Assembly: GCF_019578655.1 (NCBI RefSeq)
Contig: NC_063257.1
Coordinates: 29,874,362 to 29,938,361 of the forward strand
Reading direction: 5' to 3'
Length of the DNA: 64,000 nucleotides
Origin: Ricinus communis
Taxonomy: Eukaryota > Streptophyta > Magnoliopsida > Malpighiales > Euphorbiaceae
Part shown: positions 9,743-20,990 of the stretch, in pieces
Position numbering within the stretch: position 1 is the first letter of the stretch
How the letters are laid out: each line of letters starts with the position of its first letter
Program-made: the position numbers and the translations under genes
The notes under the pieces: generated by a model
Database searches by the model: none
What the model saw: only the letters and a program-made list of their open reading frames with translations
Told to the model about the DNA's origin: nothing

Positions 9743-12680
9743 ACTTTTCTTCATTGTTAGGCTTTAGCTGTTTGCATTATTAATGGATTATTCACACTTC
9801 GTCCATTTGTGATCTTGAAACTATATATTGAAGAAAATTTTGTTTTGAAGTTCTTTTCCCTTGTTGTATACTGGAATTAAATCAAATGAAAATTATCTAA
9901 TCAATGTTAGTTTAATTCTAAAATCCTCTTTTATTAGTCTGGATTCGTTGCATGATCTAACTTTTGTGTTAATGATGTGAAGAAAGAAAAGTTCCCTCCT
10001 GCTGAAGCAAGGTTATTATTAGGTGCTTCAGTTCATCACGTTTACAATGTTTAAGATATTTTATATGATGAAACTTCCTGATAGGTTGGGCAGTTTGTTT
10101 GCGATTTGGTAGCCTTACATTTACTGTTTTTAGCTGGTCTTAAGAATTTGGCAATGAGAACTACTGCATTTATATTTACCTCTGAGTTAAAGATTCTCAA
10201 ATATATATACAATCATTTTGAAATCATTGGTACTTCCTGTCATTTTTAGTATTTATTAATGCCAATGAACTTTGCATTTTCTTCTCCTATTCAGTTTTTT
10301 CGCTCGAATAGAATAAACCCTAGACAATCTACTCTGTGCCACACACTGAGAAATATTTAATAGTATTTTATTTCTGAATATTGTACTTAATACTCAGATT
10401 TGGTGCCGGTTCTTTTGCATTGAAATGCAGCGCCCTAAACCTAAATGGGATTCCTGCTATCCATTTTCGTATGATTAGGATAGTTTTTTCTTAAAGTATT
10501 TTCTTGTACAAATATATGTTAGCCTTTGTCATGTTGAGTCCATATTCATGGTTCTGTAAGACTCTTGCTTGCTTTCATATCTCAGATATTTCATAAAAGG
10601 CTGCTATTTAGAAGTTTAGTTGGGTTGGCATTTGAGTTTTGTGGTTCTGATATATCTCTAAGATCTTCTGTAACCTTTTGCACTAGAATACTCGTAATTG
10701 TTCTCCTCAATTTGAATGGAAGTAGTTGTTCATTTTACCATTTTGTTTGTCTCACCTAATTTCTTTCGGTGGTTTTTCTAAAGATATGCCATTCTGTGCT
10801 GAATATCAGGGCCTGTAGTATTGACTACCCGAGGTTGTTATTTGACATTCTTACTACTTATGAATGGGTTAGAGATATGAATTGATATTCTTATTGGACT
10901 ATTTAGATTCAGCAAGTGCAGATTTCTTTTGATTGCTGATCCTCCTGGAAATTACAGCATAGTTGGTTGAGACTTGAGAGTTTTGTGAAACTGATTTCTG
11001 GAAGGGGAGAAGACAGTCTAAATGCTAATTACTTTCGTGGCTAATTTATTAAAACTTGCTGGTTTATAGTCTTTTATATAGGAGTCAGATAGCAACGGAA
11101 TGTGCTTTGCATATAAATCTGAACTTCTCATTTCAAGGTGAGTGTATATTTGGCACATAAATCTTTATTTTCTTTTGTCTTCGCAACTGCGTGAATTTTA
11201 TTTTATTTTATGTCTTTTCTGAGTGCCGCTAACATATATTTTGAGGTGGCTGGTGGATATATGGGCCAACTTGAACGTTTAAAGGGGCAATCTTTTACGA
11301 GGAGTGATTAGTTGTTAGTGCCATACTGGCTTTTGGATCCTGAGCTTGTTGGGCAAGGCCTGAGCTTTATTTGTTTCAGTTAGTGATACTGATTTTTCTG
11401 TTGATAGATATTGCCATGGATTTTGGTTGCACTCCTAAGTGAATAGCTTTTGGATTACATTTACACGGTGATCTATCTACCATAAAGGCATCAAATATAG
11501 TTATTCATTGTGTGCTGCAACTGATCTATATGCTTTTAATTACCCAAATCCGTTTTATTAGGATTGAATACCTAAAAATACCCGTCCAACTGATATCCCT
11601 ACTGATAACCACCTAACTTAAACACCACCTACGCTGAACATGTACAATGTTTTGACATTTTAACCTTTTCTTTTTTTGTTTTTTTTGTTTTTTGTTTCTG
11701 ATCTTGTATTATAACTCTATATAGATATAATAGAAAAGATCTCACTAAACCCAGCTTCTTTTATCATTTCTTGTTTTTCTTGACTTGGCTTTCTTTTCTT
11801 TTTTTTCCTTGTTTGCTTTATTTTTATCCTTTATTACTAAACTAGCAACTTGCTCATGCCATTATATGATTATTTTATTCATTATATATTTAATAATCTT
11901 TAAAATTTTATCTTATATATTATATATAATTTAATTTATAATTTTATTAGCATAAAAAATAAATTTTATTTTTATTTTTATGATATTTTTATTTACAGCT
12001 ATATTAAAATTTTATAAAAATCATATTATACATCCTTGTGAAATTTTTATATTTATTATATGTTAAAGTAAATAAACATGAGAAGTATATATACTTATCA
12101 ATTCTACCATTTTACCTATTTTATTGCATTAATAAGTTTACATATATCTATATAATAATTAATTTTAATAAATAAGATTGTTAGCATTCTTACTATTTAT
12201 TTGTTTATTGTTATTACTTTTTAATATCACACACACATATATATATTGAAACTATTTTTTTATTTATTATATTGGACCAATAAGTTCTCTAACATGTCAC
12301 AAATTTCTTTTGACTGTATTTATGATCCAAATTTAAAATTTTTACTATATTATTATTATTTTTAAATTTTACATATATGAATATAACCATTAAAGCATAT
12401 ATTTTATCAAAAAGATAATAAGATTTATTACTAACATGTAGGAGTTATAATAATTATTATACTTATTATAATTATTTTTTAAGAATATAATTATCTTATA
12501 TTTTAATAAATCATAAATTTTTACCACTTTCATTATTAGCATTTAAGATCACATTTAATTTCTTTATAAATATTTCTAATTAACACTTTTATAAATATGT
12601 CACATGTTATTTTCTCATTGAATAATAATATGGCATGGCTTCATAAAATTCTACCTTGTGAAGGCTCATGGAAAATTTAG
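9743..12680. other. Intergenic DNA with no recognisable gene
   Basis: The sequence is T-rich and moderately complex to about 11.6 kb, then very AT-rich to 12.65 kb. No domain, RNA gene or repeat terminus was recognised. Part of it may be the 3' UTR of the DUF1764 locus. Confidence 0.5.
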
Positions 12681-12681
12681 C

Positions 12682-12697
12682 CTTATATATATATATA
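12682..12697 (+). promoter_or_regulatory. TATA-type promoter of the ferrochelatase pseudogene
   Basis: TTATATATATATATAC lies about 12-27 bases before the first ATG (12709). The spacing is short, so either the transcript start is very close to the ATG or this is just an AT run. Confidence 0.3.
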
Positions 12698-12708
12698 CAA
12701 TCAAAACC

Positions 12709-14922
12709 ATGGATGCTACATCGTTGTGTGCTTCGCTTCCCCATCATAAATTGTAAGTTCTTTTTTTTTCTTAAATATATTATTTCCTTTTTTCTTATTT
12801 GAATTCTTGGAACAAATAGAAAAATTTTATATGATCTTGTTAAATTTTAGTAAAGAATCATGGCAGTTATGTTTAATAGGATTTGGGTTTATTAGAGGTT
12901 TTGTTTATTGGGTTTTGCATTGCAATTGGATCTGATTTTGGGATATCTCAATGACAATTATATGTCTTGAAAAGAAATTGAGCTTATTGAAAAGATTATA
13001 TGTTGGGATCATCATTATTCCATCATTATTCCTTGTGGTGCTTGTCTTGATAAATAACATTCTTAAAACACAATGTTACAACTTTCATTTTTATGCTGCA
13101 CGGAGGATGTTACTTGGGCTGTCATTTGATTTTTGGACCTTACTTTCACAAACGAACCATGCATAGCTTCTTGATAATGGGTGTTTTGAAGAAAATGAAA
13201 CATTTCAAGTTATATATGTAGTTTTTAGTGCTATGTGTATCTACTTAGTGATTTGTCCATTGACATCAAGATATCAAATGAGTTTTTCTTGTTTGCAGGT
13301 CATTGCGCCGGTCTCGGTCTATCACCTCTGTCTCTAGTAATTCATCTGGAAAATCACAATATCATGACAAACAATCTTCACTGGCATTTTCGTTTTCAAG
13401 TTCCGTTTGAACTGAGAAAAGTGTTGCCATTAATGGGGCATCATATATGCTCAGTCCAGCTCAAAAAAGAGATCCAGTTGGCCAAATATTTTGTGCAGCC
13501 TCCATTGGGGTATGGCCAATTAGTGAGGATTTTGTCGAATCTCATTCACATGCCACAGAGACAAGGTTGGTATGCTGCTTTTGAATCTTGGAGGGCCATA
13601 GACACTTAATAGTCTTCAACCATTTTTGTTCAATTTGTTCGCAGATCTGATATACCTATCTACCGTTAGGGCTGTAAACAAATTGAGTGAGCCGAATTTT
13701 AATAAGTTTGAGCTTGGTTTGTTACTACATTGCACGAACTCAAACCGAACTCGAATTCATTAATTATGAACTTGAACTTATTTCGAACTTGACTTATTAA
13801 AATTTATTTAGAACTTATTTATCAATTTTAATTTTAATTTTTTTTTTAATTTTATTGATTTATTTAACAATATAGTTTATTCATCATATTAAATCGATTG
13901 ATTTTAATTATTAAATGTTTAATAGAAGTTATTAATTATACTATTTAATAAAAATAAAAATATTTTTACACATTAGTTTATAGAAATTGATAAATATTTA
14001 TATATATGTAAAATAAGATATTAAGATAAAAAATATTGTACATCTTTTACGAGCTTAAACTTAAGTCTATTATTGAGTTAACTCATAAATAGACTCATAA
14101 GTCTGTAAACGAGCTGGCTGGCGAGCTAATAAGCCGAGTACTTACAAGTTTCAGCTTGGTTTGTTAATACTAATGAATCTCTATTAACGAGCTCGAATGA
14201 TCTTTTACCGAGTTGAATTTCGAGTAGTTCACGAGAGGCTTAATTCATTTATAACCCTATCTGCCATTTCTTTTATTTCTTTTTAGTGTGTCTTTTTTGA
14301 TATTGTGCTAATATGTTTTCTATTACAGGATATTATAAGACTTCCAAGATTGTTTCAATTTCTTCATCGACCTTTAGCTCAATTAATTTTCGTGCTTTGT
14401 GCTCCTAAAAGTAAAGAAGGTTATGCTATGAGAGGAGGTGGCTTACCTTTGCATAAAATATCAGATGGAAAGGTAAAACACCAGTTCTGGTTACATGGTT
14501 GGCTTTTTTTTTTTCTTTCTACAGAAAAAGAATAAAAACTCAAGTGTTCTTTTGTTTATAGCATTTATTCAACTTATCTTCTGCTTTGCTTTCTTTTTGT
14601 GTTTCAGGCATATGCAATCAAAATGGCTTTGGAAGCGAAGGGCATCTCTTTAAGTGTCTATGCTGGAAAGCGGTATTGGTACCCATTCACTGAGGAGGCA
14701 ATTCATCAGGTGAGACTTGCACTTGATTATTGTTTCATAAAATATATTACAAACTTCCTAGCGAAATTATTTTTAAATAGCAAAAATTAATGGAAATTTT
14801 CTTTTGTTTTATCTGCAAATTAAAAAGGATAGGATAACCAAGCTTGTTATGCTGCCACTTTATCCACAATTCTCCATCTCCACAATTGAGTTAAGCCTCT
14901 GTGTTCATGAAAATGTATTCAG
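12709..14922 (+). pseudogene. Ferrochelatase, unprocessed pseudogene truncated at its 3' end
   Basis: Ferrochelatase inserts Fe(II) into protoporphyrin IX, the last step of haem synthesis, in plastids and possibly mitochondria. Exons: E1 12709-12752 (MDATSLCASLPHHK); E2 13299 to about 13647 (transit region, then VGMLLLNLGGP and LQPFLFNLFAD); E3 14329-14472 ([35 protein letters not shown]); E4 14608-14709 (IKMALEAKGISLSVYAGKRY, WYPFTEEAIHQ); E5 14819-14922 ([19 protein letters not shown]). E1 and E2 join in phase. Lesions: TGA at 13408-13410, a frameshift before VGMLLLN, TAG at 13599-13601, a disrupted E2 donor, and the E5 acceptor changed from CAG to CAA (14816-14818). Exons for the C-terminal half are not found. 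Retained introns mean it is a decayed gene or a duplicate, not a processed copy. Confidence 0.88.
13667..14259. mobile_element. hAT-like MITE inside the ferrochelatase pseudogene
   Basis: It begins TAGGGCTGTAAACAAATTGA and ends with the imperfect inverted copy ..TAATTCATTTATAACCCTA. The flanks TCTACCGT (13659-13666) and TCTGCCAT (14260-14267) agree at six of eight bases and differ only by transitions, as expected for an aged 8-bp hAT target duplication. Inner repeats such as CGAGCTC/GAGCTCG are usual for such elements. No transposase is present. It sits between exons 2 and 3. Confidence 0.75.
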
Positions 14923-15291
14923 GTGTTATATCTGGGCGAAATTTTATTTTTATTCTACAGCAAATCAAAAATATGTTTTTTGATCTTTATCAATCTCTCT
15001 TGGCATGAATGATCTTCCAAGGAAGATGGGTATTTTGGGCGGTGGTTTCGGGCGTACACCCAAGTATCTTTAGCAACTAGACACTATTGAGTTAAGCCTC
15101 TATATTCATGAAAATGTATTCAGGTGTTATATCTGGGTGAAATTTTATTTCTATTCTACAGCAAATCAAAAATACGTTTTTTGACCTTTATCAATCTCTC
15201 TTTTGCGTGAATGATCTTCCAGGGAAGATGGCATCTTGGGCGGTGGTTTCGGGCGAGCACCTAAGTGTATTTAGCAACTAGGCACTATAAG
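14886..15291 (+). repeat. Tandem duplication of about 202 bp spanning ferrochelatase exon 5 end
   Basis: Two adjacent copies start TTGAGTTAAGCCTCT at 14886 and 15087. Both run through GAAAATGTATTCAGGTGTTA, the TTCTACAGCAAATCAAAAAT block, a GGCGGTGGTTTCGGGCG block, and end in AGCAACTAG.CACTAT. The copies differ at only a small fraction of bases by eye. The first 37 bases are ferrochelatase exon 5 sequence; the distal part looks like retroelement sequence. Confidence 0.85.
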
Positions 15292-15986
15292 GCTTTTCAA
15301 CCTAATTGTGAATACGCTAACTAGTCATTGAGACTAGTGCAGAGATGGGAGTCGCCACCTGGATAATTACTAGGACACTTTTACTAATGAGTGACGTTTC
15401 AGATTCTATAAGAAAGCTTACGCCACAGACTCCAGAGATAGATTCAGAAGCCAACTTTCTTATTTTTGTATATTAGTCTTTAATTTTATTGTTTAACAAA
15501 TTATGCCCTATAAATGCAAGCAATTCATACACAGGGATGCCAAACAACACATATAATACACACAAGTCTAGCCCATTTTAATTTATTTCAGTCCATATTA
15601 AAATAGTTAGCCTAATTTCCTAATCAATTATGTCAAGTTCCACCTAGTCTAGCTCAATTACCAATTATACTCTTGAATTCCAGCCTTTAAGCCTAATAGA
15701 CTACTTGCTATGGGAAAGCTCATTCATTATGATATTAACCCTAACTAAGTTTAAGCCCTAAATAAACATACCAAAGCTCACTAAGTCTACTTAGATTTTA
15801 GGATTTTAGGCCCAATTAAAGTTTATTAACTTATTGAACTACCAAATTCATGTTAAATTAATTTTAACCCTAAGTTTATGTAGCCCATTTTAATTAATCA
15901 ATCATGTAATCACATATTTAATTAGCATATAATAAACAAAAATAAATAAAATAAAGCAGAAAGTAAAACTTAATTCTTACAACTCG

Positions 15987-16510
15987 CTTACAACTAGACC
16001 TGTGGGTACCCGCCCGGCCCACCCAGGCCCGCACTCTTTGGACCGAGCTTGGACAACAATTTTATGTACAAGCCCGGCCCGAACCCACAAAAAGCCCGTA
16101 CTCCTCGGGCCGGGCTTGAAATTTATATAAAAACCCAAGCTCGGCCCGGCCCGGGCCGATGTCTAGTTTAGTTAGAAAAAAAGAAATGTCATACCTAGCA
16201 CTCAAACCTGTGATCTTCAACTTATAATTAAGTGTTATATACCACTTAGCTACCTATTATTTCTGTTTATAATTTTATTGTTACTAATAATATATTAAAC
16301 AAAACAAAACCCTAAATCTAAATGTAACTGCAATTTGAAAAAGGTTTAATAATTGGCCGAGCCGGGCTTTTCAAAAAGTTTCAGGCTCGAGCTTGGGCTC
16401 AAAGATATTAAAAAATTCTCGGGCCTGGGCGGGCTCGGGCTTGTCCAAAATCAAGTTAGGCCCGGCCCGAGCCCGCCTAGGCCTGGCCCATGAACAGGTC
16501 TACTTACAAC
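15987..16510. mobile_element. hAT-like MITE with perfect 8-bp target duplication
   Basis: The element itself is 15995-16502. It starts TAGACCTGTGGGTACCC and ends ..GGCCCATGAACAGGTCTA, giving hAT-style inverted ends (TAGACCTGT/ACAGGTCTA). The exact duplication CTTACAAC flanks it at 15987-15994 and 16503-16510. Both subterminal regions are rich in GCCCGGCCCG and its inverse around an AT-rich centre. There is no transposase ORF, so it needed one in trans. Confidence 0.9.
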
Positions 16511-17448
16511 TACGATTGCGAAAAGGAAAAGACCTAAAACTATACAGGAACTAAAAGTACCTAAAAAATTGCCAAAAAACATAAAAATTGAAGTCTGGCT
16601 TGAACAACTGATCTGCTCTGGGGTTCCTTGGCTGATTTTCTTCATTGGTCAGTACAATTTTGCATCCCCAAAGCCGAATTTCACATGCACAAATATTAAA
16701 ATTGATTAGAACGAGAGAAAATAAGATAAAAAATATCACAATAAAAGTAACAAAAGTTGATTAAACGATTAAAATCTTAAACTATTAAAAACCCTAAATA
16801 CTATAAATTAATAGAAGGCAAATCAGAACAGGAAAATCATGTTTAACAGGTTCAATTATCTAATAATAATGATAAATAAATTTAATTAGATCTAAGAACT
16901 CTAATTGGCAAAATGTCAAATTTCAAAATCCTACATTCTTATTATTAAAATCAAACCCCATTAATATGCATATTCATAAAAAATTCTAATATAATCATAC
17001 TTATCATAGATTAAAACCCTAATCATATTTCTAAGATCAAATAATAAAAGAAAATAAAAAATGAATGAAAGAATAAGTTTTATGATGAATATGGATGTAT
17101 GGTTGAAGAAACCCTCAACTTGTCACCGTGAATGTTGGATCTGCGAGTCTCAGACAATGAGGATGCAGTTGAATCGAAGACCGGGTAGGATGGTGTTGGA
17201 TTTGACTTTGAAAAATCTTCTATTGATTTAAAAAAAAGTTTCCAAATGTGCTCTTTCTTCAATGGCTTATTTCCTAAAATGGTTCTTTCTTCAGTGACTT
17301 GGATCTTCTAACGATGACTAAGAACAATAATACTTTTCTTCTTTTCTCTCTGGATTCTCTCTCTGTTCTTTCTTTCTTAGTGTCTCTCAAGTTTTAATCT
17401 CATTTACATCCAATTTTCAGTTCTTGATCCCCTCCCAAAATTCTAAAC

Positions 17449-17466
17449 ACCTCTTTCTATTTATAG
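17449..17466 (-). promoter_or_regulatory. TATA box on the - strand in the probable Tat LTR
   Basis: The - strand reads CTCTATAAATAGAAAGAGG. It is followed in that direction by a purine-rich leader, as in many LTR promoters. Confidence 0.5.
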
Positions 17467-18080
17467 AGGTAAGATTTCAAAGGAAATCCTAAAGAAATAG
17501 ATAGATTTTTAAGAATATCGATAAATATCTCATTTCAATTTTAAAACTTAAATAATTATCGATAAAATGATAATTATCGTTAAGGAAACCTTCTAGAATC
17601 TGTATCTGGACGCAAAATTATCGTAAAAAACGATGTTGGAATGTCAAAATCTCAATCAGTTTTATGTAGAGCTGATTAGCTCTATAAAGGAAGTTTTGGA
17701 TAAGTTTAATTAGGTCCATACATTTGTAAAAACAGTCATTTTGATCCTTAAACTTAATTTTTTCTGACAATTAGGTCCAAATTGATTTCAGAAAGATAAT
17801 TCCAACTGGATTAACCTCAACCCTAGCCTCGAACTCGCCTCTTGAGACCTGAGAAAGCAGTAACTTTCATCATAGGACTTTACGTTTTCTCTCGATATCT
17901 AAATTCGGAAAAGGACTGCTAACAGCTGCCCTCGATTTGTGGAAATTTATAAGCATGCGAATGCGTTAAATAAATTGAGACAAATCATAGACATTAAGGA
18001 TATAGCAAAAGGATATGTGAGTTGTGGAAGCACGCCTTGTAAACTGGACCTTCGACCACTGATTCACTCTAGGGCCATGC

Positions 18081-18168
18081 CTGCTTGAGTTGAGGATCTC
18101 GCTTGCTTAGGTTGAGGACTTTTCCTGCTTGGATTAAGGACTTCGCTTGCTTGGATTGAGAACTTCAC
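18081..18168. repeat. 22-bp minisatellite, four units
   Basis: Four consecutive 22-base units of the form CTGCTTGGATTGAGGACTTCGC are present, each with a few substitutions. Degraded related units may continue to about 18240. Confidence 0.8.
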
Positions 18169-19204
18169 CTATTTTTCGAGAATTACGTTCGTTCGAATTG
18201 GGATCCACATCCATGGAATTGGGAGCTATGCTCGTTGAATTAATGATTGTAGAGACTTTTATCTGGCTATTTTTCATTTTAGAACACAAATTTGTTGCCT
18301 CGGGTCAATTTGGTAATTTTCTATTTTCGAGTACTTGATTTGAAATTTCCTACCTTGAGGCGTAATTTGACTTGTTTTGATGCTTTCCGGAAGCTATACT
18401 TGTATTTGGCCCATTCAGAGGCTAAAATTTAATTTTACTAGATTAGAGACCAAACTTATAATTTTTCAATAATTCCCTCTTGGGGTGCCAATTAAGCTCG
18501 TAAATGTCTTCTGCGGACTTGCACCAACATTTTGAACTAAAACTTGATTTCGATAGGTCAGGGACCTAAATGAAATTTTTGCCCCTCCCTTAGGACATAT
18601 ATATAAGCTTATCCACTCTTCTTTCTTCACCTTACCCATTTTCTTAGTTTTTTCTCTAAAGCTTTTTTTGCTCTTTCTTTAATTTCTCACTCAATTCATA
18701 GCCAATTTTAGCAAAATTAGTTTCTAAATGGCAAGTTCATTTCCTAGATTCACTAGACGTACCCCAATCACATAAAATTGGGAGTTTACTGCCCCGATTT
18801 TTTGCTAAAATGACTTTGGGCTTATGAAAGGAGAAGAGATTCCTCTTCTAGCTAAACTGAGCACATATCACGCTTTTCGAGCCGTTATAGAGGTAATCTC
18901 TTGACTTAAACTTTATTTTCTACGACTTACAAACTTGATATGCATGTTATTTACTCAAACTACATGAAAAATCGTGCAAAAATCAAAGAAAATCTCGGAA
19001 CCCTAGCCTGTAGAGCTGATTGGCACAGTGTAGTTCCAATTCAGCTCTACACAGTGCAAATGGACTATGCATAGGCTGGACGAAGGTGTTTTAGGGTTTT
19101 CTTTTATATAAAAAATAGCACCAGATAGACATATACTTACCTCTTCGATGCCTTTTTGCATGCGTGTGATTTTTAATACCTGTTTCTTTAGCTTTTAGGG
19201 TGAT

Positions 19205-20990
19205 ATGGTGTCGATCCGGTTCGTCAGAAACTTCTACGGTGTGCCTGAGTGGTTTAATGAGCTGCTTAGCTCAATTCGTGCCAGGATTGGGGACATCGAC
19301 TTACGTCAGTTTTTAGCCACACTTCCCTCGGTTACCGGGAGAGTTGATCATACCTCAATATATGCTTTGCTTGAGATGTGGATGGATATGACACATACCT
19401 TCCACATTCTAGTTGGTCAGCTGACTCTTTCTCCCTTTTCATTTTCTACTATCATTGGCATCAATTTCTCTGGCACGCCTGTGGCCTTCGGTGATACAAT
19501 TCACCATTAGTGTTCCGATGCTTGGGAGTGCTTCATCATCGACTTACTTGGGTCCTTGCAGACACTCAAGAATGCAAGATGCATTGCTTACCAATGCATT
19601 CCTCTCCATTACTAGGGCTTCATTCCTTAGGATGCTCGGTAAGTTGACTAGATGGCCTGAGCTTTTTCAGTGTACCTCTTTGGTAATGACCCTATTCAAC
19701 GACTCGGGGAACTTGCTGACTTTCATTATCTAGCTTCTTTACGGGACCTAGACTAGGTCTCTTCTTACGACTGATGGTTTGTGGCTCTCGTGTATCTTTA
19801 TCATTAGATGGGCGTCACCGTCCGCGGTAGTAAGAGGAGTTGCGGCTTTTAGCATGCAATCCACATAAGTCGCTCTAACTTCTTTTCTTTAGCTCCTTTC
19901 TTCTTTTATACAAATATTGTGCATGCTGACATTTTGTTCTACAGGTTTGGGCCTTCGAGATCAGCCTTGTAGTGGGCTCACAACCATATGTACTTAGAGG
20001 ACTTTTCCGTTCTTGAGCTGTTAGGGCTCGAGTAAGACTATTGCACTGGAGTGGTCATAGGTCCACATGCACCGCATGTGGATCAATGGTCAAACCTGGG
20101 ACATGGTAAATATAATTCATTAGTCATATTCATGCGTTATTTATGTTGTTACTTACTTTCTTTGGCTTGCAGATTCGAAGTGATTGGTTGAGGGAGCACA
20201 ACCAATTGGAACCTTATATACTATCCGTGGCTGACCTCGAGCAGAGGAGGGTGCTACTGGCAGGGCCTGCCTGTTGGGCTTGGTATCTCAACAAGAGGAT
20301 TTACGACTGGGAGCAAGGTCCCAGTAGGCACTGAGTCCCCTTATCTCCTCCACTCTCCATGTTCTAGATGACAGATCTTACTAGAGAGGAGCTAGCGGAG
20401 TGCTTGAATGGGTATGACGAGCTCGAACACCTCACCATCCGATCGCGGCTGACAAATTACACTTCGTTCATTCTTCAATTACTGGGGACTTTACCTCTTG
20501 GCGATGATGCCATTGTCTAACTATTTTCTAAAATTCACTTAGAGTTCCATCTCTTTTTTATCTTTTACTGTTCTTTTATTCATTTATTTACAACTTGTCC
20601 ACCAGCTTCCTACTGCTCGTGAGCCTTCTTATGTTGCAGGCTCATTTATCGGTATGACTTTCGAGGCTCCTCTATGGCCGTGTCTGACATGGTTCTAGGG
20701 ATTGTCTCGTTCCCCCTGATTCGATGGTTTCATACTAGAACCCACTCAGTGTAGTGGAGCACCAACTCACCATGGATCAGTATTTCCCTTCGAAGTTCAT
20801 TCCGAGCACGTGCACTCATGTAAGCTTATTCTTTACTTCTATGTCTTCTTATCTTGGTTTTCCTAAAAAGGTTAGTGACATATGTACAAATACATGTTCA
20901 GAGGGATTAGTTAGAGCATATACATCGACTGAGCGGGGCTGCAAGGAGACAGTTCTTCGTTCTCGGCAAGGATTGGTGGATAAGAACCAC
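19205..20990 (+). pseudogene. Plant mobile domain (PMD)-like ORF, antisense to the Tat-like element
   Basis: A broken frame begins MVSIRFVRNFYGVPEWFNEL at 19205. LRQFLATLPSVTGRVDHTSI and YALLEMWMDMTHTFHILVGQ, then LTLSPFSFSTIIGINFSGTP, follow. This is the PMD pattern of MAIN/MAIL1-type and transposon-borne proteins, in which a W.ETHTFHLP.GE element precedes a helical segment. Later fragments continue in shifted frames: VYLFGND and YDWWFVALVYLYHWMGV (about 19680-19810), then SDWLREHNQLEPYILSVADL (from 20171). Stops and frameshifts rule out a full protein. Relative to the adjacent polymerase fragment (22040-23735, - strand) it is antisense and lies between pol and the presumed 3' LTR. That matches the antisense ORFs known from some Tat/Ogre retrotransposons. 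Confidence 0.65.

Larger units (their letters stand above)
15124..18950 (-). mobile_element. Probable 3' LTR and 3' noncoding part of the Tat/Ogre-like element (- orientation)
   Basis: This stretch has no recognisable coding sequence. It lies where the 3' LTR of the - strand Tat-like element should be, beyond the antisense ORF. A TATA box facing left (CTATAAATAGAAAGAGG on the - strand, about 17449-17465) fits an LTR promoter in that orientation. LTR edges were not located. It contains the hAT MITE at 15995-16502 and a 22-bp minisatellite at 18081-18168. Confidence 0.45.

Noticed and set aside
16310..16330. AACCCTAAA words that could suggest telomeric repeats
   Set aside because: Only single scattered copies are present, with no tandem array.
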